A program made the position numbers and the translations under genes. The notes under the pieces were generated by a model. The model was given only the letters and a program-made list of their open reading frames with translations. It was not told where the DNA came from and did no database searches. A stretch of 64,000 nt of DNA from Buttiauxella sp965119215 (GTDB lineage: Bacteria; Pseudomonadota; Gammaproteobacteria; Enterobacterales; Enterobacteriaceae): contig CBCPKK010000029.1 of assembly GCA_965119215.1 (NCBI GenBank), positions 1 through 64,000 on the forward strand. Direction: 5' to 3'. The first letter of the stretch is position 1. The number at the start of each line of letters is the position of its first letter. Shown here piece after piece: positions 1-6,628 of this stretch.

Positions 1-45
1 CAGGGCAGACAGAGCGAGGATGCGTGCGCCAGTTTTAATTTTCAT
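1..45 (-). CDS. malE: Maltose-binding protein MalE, N-terminal fragment
   Basis: Only the first 15 codons are inside the window. They read MKIKTGARILALSAL, the start of the MalE signal peptide, preceded by an AAGGATGGGA ribosome site on the minus strand. MalE is the periplasmic maltodextrin-binding protein of the MalFGK2 importer. It diverges from malK as in E. coli. The call rests on the leader sequence plus the divergent malK-lamB-malM operon. Confidence 0.9.
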   Translation of the reverse strand, partial: MKIKTGARILALSAL

Positions 46-430
46 ATGTCCCATCCTTTGAATGGTGGTGTGCGCGTGGATACAACAAGGTCAAGGTAGT
101 TTCGTTACGGTTGCTAGTTTGCGTAGATGGCAAGTGCTTCTCATCCTCCTTAGCCCTACGCCCCACCCCGGTTATCTGTGATCTGCATTCCATAACTGGC
201 AGTTATGTGTTCTGGAGCACATAAAACTACCCAGATTTTTGAAACCACGATCACGAAAATCTCTTGCGCCAACTGTAACCGGTTGCAGAACACGCCCTCT
301 CATCCTCCCATCTCCTCCCCCATTAAAAACAGCGGGGTGGAGGATTCACAGAATGTATAGATCCGTCATAGTCCGACACATCTTGAATCACCTGCCTCTT
401 AGCAGTGTGACGGAATGAAGGGAGAAGGTC
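46..430. promoter_or_regulatory. malE/malK divergent regulatory region with MalT boxes and CRP site
   Basis: This 385-bp gap holds no gene. MalT-box cores (GGATGA or GGAGGA) are seen at about 140-149 (minus strand), 299-309 and 311-320 (minus strand, side by side) and 334-344 (plus strand). A CRP-like site TGTGTTCTGGAGCACA lies at 206-221, and a half site TGTGAT begins near 176. The layout, MalT boxes at both ends with CRP sites between, is that of the known E. coli malEp/malKp control region. Activation by MalT-maltotriose and CRP is inferred from that similarity. Confidence 0.8.
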
Positions 431-1540
431 ATGGCAAGCGTACAGCTACGGAACGTAACAAAAGCCTGGGGCGATGTGGTGGTATCAAAAGATATCAACC
501 TCGACATCCATGAAGGTGAGTTCGTGGTTTTTGTTGGGCCGTCAGGCTGCGGTAAATCCACTTTGTTGCGCATGATAGCGGGTCTGGAAACCATCACCAG
601 CGGTGATTTATTCATTGGTGAAACACGCATGAACGACATCCCACCCGCTGAGCGTGGCGTCGGCATGGTATTCCAGTCTTACGCGCTTTATCCCCATCTT
701 TCCGTTGCTGAAAATATGTCCTTCGGGCTGAAGCTCGCAGGCGCTAAGAAAAGTGAAATCAATCAGCGCGTCACTCAGGTTTCTGAAACGTTGCAACTGG
801 CACATTTATTAGAACGCCGCCCGAAAGCCCTTTCCGGTGGGCAACGCCAACGTGTGGCGATTGGCCGTACGCTGGTGGCTGAACCGCGTGTATTCCTGCT
901 CGATGAACCACTTTCAAACCTTGATGCGGCACTGCGTGTGCAGATGCGCATTGAGATCTCCCGACTGCATAAGCGCCTCGGGCGCACCATGATTTACGTC
1001 ACGCACGACCAGGTCGAAGCCATGACGCTCGCCGATAAAATTGTGGTGCTCGATGCTGGGCGTGTCGCGCAAATCGGTAAACCTCTCGAGCTGTATCACT
1101 ACCCGGCGGATCGTTTTGTTGCGGGCTTTATTGGCTCGCCAAAAATGAACTTCCTGCCAGTGAAGGTGACGGCCACGGCTATCGATCAAGTCCAGGTTGA
1201 ATTACCGAACCGTCAGCAAGTCTGGCTGCCGGTGGAAAGCAAAGAAGTTCAGGTCGGCGCGAACATGTCTCTGGGTATTCGCCCTGAGCATCTGCTGCCA
1301 AGCGACATTGCCGACGTCACCCTCGAAGGTGAAGTGCAGGTTGTTGAACAGCTCGGTCATGAAACTCAGATTCACATCCAAATCCCCGCCATCCGTCAGA
1401 ACCTGGTGTACCGCCAGAATGACGTGGTGTTGGTAAAAGAGGGTGCCACATTCGCTATTGGCTTGCCGCCAGAGCGTTGCCATCTGTTCCGTGAGGATGG
1501 CACTGCTTGTCGACGGTTACATCAAGAGCCAGGTGTTTAA
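431..1540 (+). CDS. malK: Maltose/maltodextrin ABC importer ATPase MalK
   Basis: The 369-residue protein is the ATPase subunit of the MalFGK2 importer, energising maltodextrin uptake at the inner membrane; in E. coli it also sequesters MalT. Visible motifs are Walker A GPSGCGKST (about residues 36-44), the signature LSGGQ (about 135), Walker B VFLLDEPLSNLD and the switch His in YVTHDQ. The C-terminal TOBE-type regulatory domain follows from about residue 235. Length matches the family (371 in E. coli). The ATG follows AAGGGAGAAGGTC. It is first in an operon with lamB and malM. Confidence 0.98.
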   Translation: MASVQLRNVTKAWGDVVVSKDINLDIHEGEFVVFVGPSGCGKSTLLRMIAGLETITSGDLFIGETRMNDIPPAERGVGMVFQSYALYPHLSVAENMSFGLKLAGAKKSEINQRVTQVSETLQLAHLLERRPKALSGGQRQRVAIGRTLVAEPRVFLLDEPLSNLDAALRVQMRIEISRLHKRLGRTMIYVTHDQVEAMTLADKIVVLDAGRVAQIGKPLELYHYPADRFVAGFIGSPKMNFLPVKVTATAIDQVQVELPNRQQVWLPVESKEVQVGANMSLGIRPEHLLPSDIADVTLEGEVQVVEQLGHETQIHIQIPAIRQNLVYRQNDVVLVKEGATFAIGLPPERCHLFREDGTACRRLHQEPGV

Positions 1541-1584
1541 GCATTCCCATAAAAAAGAAAAGCAATGATTCAGGAGATAGAACG

Positions 1585-2895
1585 ATGATTACTCTGCGCA
1601 AACTCCCGGTGGCAGTTGCCGTAGCAGCAGGCATTATGTCTGTTCAGGCACTGGCAGTGGATTTCCACGGTTATGCCCGTTCTGGTATCGGCTGGACCGG
1701 TAGCGGCGGCGAACAACAGTGTTTCCAGGCTACTGGTGCACAGTCTAAATACCGTCTTGGTAACGAATGTGAAACCTATGCGGAATTAAAACTGGGCCAG
1801 GAAGTGTGGAAAGAAGGCGATAAGAGCTTCTACTTCGATACTAACGTGGCGTATTCCGTAGCACAGGACAACGACTGGGAAGCAACCAGCCCGGCGTTCC
1901 GTGAAGCTAACGTGCAGGGTAAAAACCTGATTGATGCGCTGCCAGGTGCCAACATGTGGGCCGGTAAGCGTTTCTATCAACGTCATGACGTTCACATGAT
2001 TGACTTCTACTACTGGGACATTTCTGGTCCTGGTGCTGGTCTGGAAAACATTGATGTTGGCGTAGGTAAACTGTCATTTGCGGCAACACGTTCTTCTGAA
2101 TCAGGCGGTTCTGCGGCATTTAACGATTTCAATGCTGACGGCACTCGTAACTACAGCAACAAAGTACCAAATGACGTATTCGATGTGCGTTGGGCGGGTA
2201 TTGAAACCAACCCAGGCGGTACCCTGGAGCTGGGCGTTGACTACGGTCATACCAATATTCCTGACGACTATTATCTGCAACCAGGCGCTTCTAAAGATGG
2301 CTGGATGGGTACGCTTGAACATACCCAGAGCATGATGAAAGGCTATAACAAGTTTGTGCTTCAGTACGCAACAGACTCCATGACCTCGCAAGGTAAAGGT
2401 CTATCGCAGGGCGGCAGCATCGACAACGACGGTTATCTGTTCCGCGTTATCGATCACGGTGCCATTACTCTGGCAGACCGTTGGGACCTGATGTACGTCG
2501 GTATGTATCAGAACCTGAGCCTGGATGATAACCAGGGGACAGAATGGTACACCGTAGGTGTTCGTCCAATGTTTAAATGGACGCCAATCATGAGCACCTT
2601 GCTGGAAGTCGGCTACGACAACGTGAAATCCCAGGAAACTGGCGACCGTAACGGCCAATACAAAATTACCCTGGCGCAACAATGGCAGGCAGGCGACAGC
2701 ATCTGGTCCCGTCCGGCGCTGCGTGTCTTCGCAACCTACGCCAAGTGGGATGAGAAATGGGGTTACGCTAAAGATGGTAACGGTGACTCGACTCGCTTCC
2801 AGATTAGCGACTCAAGTGGCAATAGCACCTTCTCTACCAGCCGCGGCAATGACGACGAGTTCACCTTCGGTGCCCAGATGGAAATCTGGTGGTAA
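1585..2895 (+). CDS. lamB: Maltoporin LamB
   Basis: LamB is the trimeric outer-membrane 18-strand beta-barrel channel for maltodextrins (lambda receptor in E. coli). The 436-residue precursor starts MITLRKLPVAVAVAAG with a signal peptide ending at ALA before VDFHGYARSG, the usual mature start. The C-terminus MEIWW, ending in aromatic residues, is the expected barrel-assembly signal. The ATG at 1585 follows CAGGAGATAGAACG; the longer in-frame reading from 1507 overlaps malK and is not used. It lies 44 bp after malK and a hairpin separates it from malM. Confidence 0.97.
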   Translation: MITLRKLPVAVAVAAGIMSVQALAVDFHGYARSGIGWTGSGGEQQCFQATGAQSKYRLGNECETYAELKLGQEVWKEGDKSFYFDTNVAYSVAQDNDWEATSPAFREANVQGKNLIDALPGANMWAGKRFYQRHDVHMIDFYYWDISGPGAGLENIDVGVGKLSFAATRSSESGGSAAFNDFNADGTRNYSNKVPNDVFDVRWAGIETNPGGTLELGVDYGHTNIPDDYYLQPGASKDGWMGTLEHTQSMMKGYNKFVLQYATDSMTSQGKGLSQGGSIDNDGYLFRVIDHGAITLADRWDLMYVGMYQNLSLDDNQGTEWYTVGVRPMFKWTPIMSTLLEVGYDNVKSQETGDRNGQYKITLAQQWQAGDSIWSRPALRVFATYAKWDEKWGYAKDGNGDSTRFQISDSSGNSTFSTSRGNDDEFTFGAQMEIWW

Positions 2896-2924
2896 TACAG
2901 CAGTAGCCTGAAGTAAGAAGTGAT

Positions 2925-2948
2925 AAGGGGTTCGCCACTGAACCCCTT
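2925..2948 (+). terminator. Intercistronic hairpin between lamB and malM
   Basis: A 9-bp perfect stem AAGGGGTTC / GAACCCCTT encloses a 6-nt loop, followed by TGTTATTACCCTTG rather than a clean T-run. It most likely works as a partial terminator or 3'-end stabiliser that lowers malM expression relative to lamB. That role is inferred. Confidence 0.6.
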
Positions 2949-3040
2949 GTTATTACCCTTGTATGCCAATGCTTGTTTCAGGTGGAAAGGGCTATTGCCT
3001 GGCTAACTTTCCACCGACTCTCCATTCGAGGTTTATAACA

Positions 3041-3982
3041 ATGAAAATGAAAAAAAGTCTCCTCGCACTCTGCCTTTCCGCAGGGCTGCTCGCCAGCGTT
3101 CCCGCCGTGAGCCTGGCTGATGTCAATATCGTTCCACAAGATATCTCTGCGGCGCCTACGGTGCCGACGTCTGCTTTACAACAGCTACAATGGACGCCAG
3201 TCGATCAATCAAAGACATTGACGACGACGCTTGCAACCAGCGGCCAGACCCTGAAAGCAGGGGATATCACCGGCCCCGTTGCGGCCTATAGCGTTCCTGC
3301 CAATATTGGCGAACTGAATATCACTTTGACCAGTGAAGTGAATAAAAACACGGTATTTGCACCGAACGTGCTGGTTCTTGACCAGAATATGACGCCCGCC
3401 GCGTATTTCCCGGCAAGTTACTTTACCTACCAGGAGCCAGGCGTAATGTCTGCCGATCGCCTGGAAGGCACTCTGAAATTAACGCCTGCACTGGGGCAAC
3501 AAAAACTGTACTTGCTGGTGTTTACGACCAATAAAGACACTCAGCAAACGACGACGATGATTGACCCAGCCAAAGCTTATGCAAAAGGTACGGGCAACGC
3601 CGTTCCGGATATCCCAGACCCAATTGCAAAGCATGGCACTGAAGGAACGCTGAAGATTAAAGTTAAAACGTCTTCTGGTTCAAGCGTGTTGGTTGGCCCA
3701 CTGTTTGGCTCATCCGGCGCAGGCCCAGTGACTGTCGGAAATACCGCCGCGCCAGCCACGGCTTATGCTGCCCCAGCTGCAGTTGCTACCGCCGCACCTG
3801 CGCCAGCCGTGAAATCGGAGCCAATGCTTAACGATACGGAAGGGTACTTCAACCAGGCAATCAAAGATGCAGTAGCGAAAGGTGATGTTGATAAAGCCCT
3901 GAAACTGTTAGATGAAGCTGAACGCCTTGGATCGACATCCGCCCGTAAAACCTTTATCAGCAGTGTAAAAGGCAAGGGGTGA
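3041..3982 (+). CDS. malM: Maltose operon periplasmic protein MalM
   Basis: The 313-residue protein is the MalM family product of the last gene of the malK operon. It is periplasmic and its molecular function is not established. The leader MKMKKSLLALCLSAGLLASVPAVSLA is a clear signal peptide. An Ala/Pro-rich linker (about residues 245-275, APAAVATAAPAPAV) precedes a short C-terminal helical segment, and the length is near the E. coli protein (306). The ATG at 3041 is chosen because it begins the signal peptide; the upstream in-frame start at 2963 would add 26 residues and destroy it. Confidence 0.93.
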   Translation: MKMKKSLLALCLSAGLLASVPAVSLADVNIVPQDISAAPTVPTSALQQLQWTPVDQSKTLTTTLATSGQTLKAGDITGPVAAYSVPANIGELNITLTSEVNKNTVFAPNVLVLDQNMTPAAYFPASYFTYQEPGVMSADRLEGTLKLTPALGQQKLYLLVFTTNKDTQQTTTMIDPAKAYAKGTGNAVPDIPDPIAKHGTEGTLKIKVKTSSGSSVLVGPLFGSSGAGPVTVGNTAAPATAYAAPAAVATAAPAPAVKSEPMLNDTEGYFNQAIKDAVAKGDVDKALKLLDEAERLGSTSARKTFISSVKGKG

Positions 3983-4015
3983 TCGCTTCCCCGCAGTGCT
4001 GATGCTTGAAGTATT

Positions 4016-4043
4016 GGTGCGTCCTTGTGGCGCACCTTTTTTT
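4016..4043 (+). terminator. Rho-independent terminator after malM
   Basis: Stem GGTGCG / CGCACC with a 9-nt loop is followed by seven T residues, ending the malK-lamB-malM transcript just before an ERIC element. Confidence 0.8.
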
Positions 4044-4047
4044 CTTC

Positions 4048-4164
4048 GTCATCCTTCAAGCTGACTCGGCGTTGGCTGCTCTCACTCACCCGAATCACTT
4101 ACCTCAGTAAGCTCATCGGGATTCGTTCTTTTGCCGCCTTGATTCAACTCGAATGATTTAGAAG
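4048..4164. repeat. ERIC element, copy 1
   Basis: About 117 bp resemble the enterobacterial repetitive intergenic consensus: core TCACTTACCTCAGTAAGCTC, flanking CACCCGAATC and ATCGGGATTCG, and partly complementary ends (CTTCAAG...CTCGAATGATTTAG). It matches the copies at 17020-17138 and 20402-20517 over most of its length. It sits between the malM terminator and ubiC. Confidence 0.85.
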
Positions 4165-4243
4165 GTTGTTAGTCTGTTAAACCATCCCCGCTCTACCTAT
4201 TCTGCGTTACAATGCCCATCGGTTTTGTTTCGGAGAAATTCAC

Positions 4244-4753
4244 ATGTCTGACGCGCTATTGCCACTGCGCGCCTTACGCTTTGAGGCGACGATTCCAGAG
4301 GGGCTGAGTGCATCGCTTCTCGACTGGTTGTTGCTTGAAGACTCAATGACTAAGCGCTTTGAACAGTATTGCTCGCGGGTCACCGTGCGTATTGTGCGCG
4401 AAGGCTTTTTCGACGCCAGTGACGACCTGCCTGAAGCCGATATGTTGCCTGAAGCCAAACGCTACTGGTTGCGTGAAATCATGCTCTGTGGTGATGACGA
4501 ACCGTGGCTTTTGGGGCGCACAGTCGTTCCCGAATCAACCCTTGAAGGGCCGGAGCTTGCTTTGCAGCAGCTTGGAACCACGCCGCTTGGGCGTTATCTG
4601 TTTAGTGCATCTTCCCTGACACGGGATTTTATTGAGATTGGCCGCAGTGCGGAGCTGTGGGGGCGTCGTTCCCGCCTGAGATTAGCCGGAAAACCCTTAG
4701 TGCTGACCGAGCTATTCCTTCCCGCTTCTCCGCTGTATGTAGAGGAAAAATAA
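4244..4753 (+). CDS. ubiC: Chorismate pyruvate-lyase UbiC
   Basis: UbiC removes pyruvate from chorismate to give 4-hydroxybenzoate, the first committed step of ubiquinone synthesis in the cytosol. The 169-residue protein has the family segments WLLLEDSMTKRFEQ, EIMLCGDDEPW and a C-terminal GRRSRLRLAGKPLVLTELFLP; E. coli UbiC has 165 residues. The ATG follows TCGGAGAAATTCAC. Its TAA stop shares one base with the ubiA ATG, so the two genes are translationally coupled. Confidence 0.97.
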   Translation: MSDALLPLRALRFEATIPEGLSASLLDWLLLEDSMTKRFEQYCSRVTVRIVREGFFDASDDLPEADMLPEAKRYWLREIMLCGDDEPWLLGRTVVPESTLEGPELALQQLGTTPLGRYLFSASSLTRDFIEIGRSAELWGRRSRLRLAGKPLVLTELFLPASPLYVEEK

Positions 4754-5625
4754 TGGAGTGGAGTCTGAAACAGGGCAAATGGCAGGCGTATCAACGCCTG
4801 ATGCGGCTTGATAAGCCGATTGGCTCGCTTTTATTGTTATGGCCGACGCTGTGGGCGCTATGGCTTGCAACGCCGGGTGTACCGCCGCTGACCATTTTAG
4901 GTGTGTTTATCGCCGGAGTCTGGATGATGCGCGCCGCAGGCTGCGTGGTGAATGATTACGCCGACCGCAAATTTGATGGCCACGTAAAACGCACCGCTCA
5001 CAGGCCGTTGCCGAGCGGAGCGGTAAGCGAGAAAGAAGCGCGCATATTATTTGCTGTGCTGGTGCTGCTCTCGTTTTTACTGGTGCTGACGCTCAACACC
5101 ATGACAATTTTGCTGTCAGTAGCAGGATTAGCGTTAGCCTGGGTTTATCCGTTTATGAAGCGCTACACCCATCTGCCACAGGTGGTATTGGGTGCGGCAT
5201 TCGGTTGGTCAATCCCGATGGCATTTGCTGCGGTGAGCGAATCAGTACCACTTAGCTGCTGGCTGATGTTTTTAACAAACATCTGCTGGGCAGTGGCTTA
5301 CGACACGCAGTACGCCATGGTTGACCGCGATGATGACCTGAAAATTGGCATTAAATCCACGGCGATATTGTTTGGACGCTTCGACAATCTGATTATCGGC
5401 ATCTTGCAGGTTGTGGTGATGGCCTTACTGGCGTTAATTGGCTGGTTGAATGGATTGGGCGGGGCTTTCTACTGGTCAATTGCTCTGGCGGGTGCGTTAT
5501 TTATCCATCAGCAACGGCTCACCGCTAACCGCGACCGCGATGCTTGTTTCCGCGCCTTCCTGAATAACAACTATGTTGGTCTGGTGCTGTTTATTGGGCT
5601 GGTATTGAGTTATATGCATTTTTGA
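4753..5625 (+). CDS. ubiA: 4-hydroxybenzoate octaprenyltransferase UbiA
   Basis: UbiA is the inner-membrane prenyltransferase that attaches the octaprenyl tail to 4-hydroxybenzoate. The 290-residue protein (same length as E. coli) is strongly hydrophobic with multiple membrane segments. It carries both Asp-rich motifs: NDYADRKFD (about residues 71-79) and YDTQYAMVDRDDD (about 184-196). The start at 4753 overlaps the ubiC stop and gives MEWSLKQGKW; a longer reading from 4657 lies inside ubiC and is rejected. Confidence 0.97.
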   Translation: MEWSLKQGKWQAYQRLMRLDKPIGSLLLLWPTLWALWLATPGVPPLTILGVFIAGVWMMRAAGCVVNDYADRKFDGHVKRTAHRPLPSGAVSEKEARILFAVLVLLSFLLVLTLNTMTILLSVAGLALAWVYPFMKRYTHLPQVVLGAAFGWSIPMAFAAVSESVPLSCWLMFLTNICWAVAYDTQYAMVDRDDDLKIGIKSTAILFGRFDNLIIGILQVVVMALLALIGWLNGLGGAFYWSIALAGALFIHQQRLTANRDRDACFRAFLNNNYVGLVLFIGLVLSYMHF

Positions 5626-5637
5626 TTTTAAATTTAA

Positions 5638-5661
5638 TGGCGGATGTATTTTTATCCGCCA
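5638..5661 (+). terminator. Hairpin after ubiA
   Basis: Stem TGGCGGAT / ATCCGCCA (8 bp) with a T-rich 8-nt loop lies 13 bp past the ubiA stop. The downstream stretch is AT-rich but has no long T-run, so termination may be partial. From here to about 6590 the base composition becomes visibly more AT-rich than the flanks. Confidence 0.6.
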
Positions 5662-5796
5662 TGTATTTAAATTTCTGGATTTGATGGCCTCTTATATATT
5701 CCAGGTATTGTGTCTGGAAATGTACTTTTTATATCGTTGCTCTTTTTATAAATCCAGGGGTAAATATTCCTACATTCAGCGGAAAGGATATCTACA

Positions 5797-6159
5797 ATGG
5801 GATGGAATATAGATGATGCAATCAGTTGGGCCAGAAGAAATGCAAATGCTCACAGCACGGGTTATTGTGCAAGAGCGGTAGTTCGAGCCATAGACCATGG
5901 TGGGGTTCGTGTGATTGGCACTGATGCTTTGAATCTTGGATCATCGCTCAGGGCTGCTGGGTTTACTGAAATGTCTGAGAATACTCATCCAATAAAAGGA
6001 GACATTTCAGTTATTCAACCTATTCCAGGTCACCCGTATGGACATGCTGCAATTTTTGATGGAACGTATTGGTATTCAGACTTTAAACAGCAAACGATGT
6101 ATCCGGGCTCGGCATACCGTAGCCAAAAACCATCATATAAAATATATCGAATGAGATAA
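5797..6159 (+). CDS. Small CHAP/NlpC-P60-like cysteine peptidase, candidate cell-wall amidase toxin
   Basis: The 120-residue protein has no signal peptide. It shows the arrangement of a papain-like peptidoglycan amidase: a Cys in TGYCARAVVRAI (Cys24) at a helix start after an N-terminal Trp/Ala-rich segment, then GDISVIQP, then a His in YGHAAIFDG (His83) and an acidic residue in WYSDF (Asp95). The C-terminal part continues QQTMYPGSAYRSQKPSYKIY. The fold assignment is from motif spacing only; no family name is certain. It has its own AT-rich upstream region and AGCGGAAAGGATATCTACA before the ATG. It is followed 3 bp later by an exported protein, the usual arrangement of a type VI amidase effector and its immunity protein. 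No secretion genes are in the window. Confidence 0.6.
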   Translation: MGWNIDDAISWARRNANAHSTGYCARAVVRAIDHGGVRVIGTDALNLGSSLRAAGFTEMSENTHPIKGDISVIQPIPGHPYGHAAIFDGTYWYSDFKQQTMYPGSAYRSQKPSYKIYRMR

Positions 6160-6162
6160 CCT

Positions 6163-6585
6163 ATGTTTAAAAGACTCCTCCCTTTACTTTTTCTGGCTTC
6201 CTTTGCATCCTGGTCTGCGGAAAGTGTAGAGCAGACTGCGACAAGTTTTTATAAATGGTATATCGCCCAGGCTGCAGATATGAAAAATCCATTGGCTAGT
6301 TCAGAGCTAAAAAAGTACACCACGGCAAGAACACATAAGGCACTAATGCGTGCTTATGAAGCGAATGAAATTGATGTTGATTACTTTATCAAGGCTCAGG
6401 ATTTTGACGATAAAGATTGGTTATCAAATATTAAGGTTCAACAAGTTATCGTCGATCCTGTTTGCACCAATGTGTATATGTCTTTTGGAGCAGCCAACCC
6501 GAAACGTGTTGTTGATTGTTTCGTTAAAGAGACAAGCGGCTGGAAAATTAAAGCGGTGACTGATCTTTCTCCTCCACTGCAATAG
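6163..6585 (+). CDS. Exported DUF3828-like protein, candidate immunity protein to the upstream amidase
   Basis: The 140-residue protein begins MFKRLLPLLFLASFASWSA, a clear signal peptide, so it should act in the periplasm. The mature part has FYKWYI (about residues 29-34), DVDYFIKAQDFDDKDW and a Cys pair (VDPVCTNVYM, VVDCFVKE) that could form a disulfide, ending GWKIKAVTDL. The FYxWY start and overall shape resemble DUF3828/YbjP-type proteins. It is 3 bp downstream of the putative leaderless peptidase and shares its AT-rich composition. The immunity role is inferred from this context. Confidence 0.6.
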   Translation: MFKRLLPLLFLASFASWSAESVEQTATSFYKWYIAQAADMKNPLASSELKKYTTARTHKALMRAYEANEIDVDYFIKAQDFDDKDWLSNIKVQQVIVDPVCTNVYMSFGAANPKRVVDCFVKETSGWKIKAVTDLSPPLQ

Positions 6586-6593
6586 TTAATTAT

Positions 6594-6628
6594 CGAAAGC
6601 AGGCGGGTTTCCCCGCCTGTTTCGTTTT
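6594..6628. terminator. Bidirectional terminator between the immunity-like gene and plsB
   Basis: CGAAAGCAGGCGGG, loop, CCCCGCCTGTTTCG forms a strong stem with flanking A and T tracts on both sides. It can end the plus-strand pair and the convergent minus-strand plsB transcript. Confidence 0.8.

Noticed and set aside
1507..1584. Upstream start for lamB
   Set aside because: It overlaps malK and would place 26 residues before the signal peptide.
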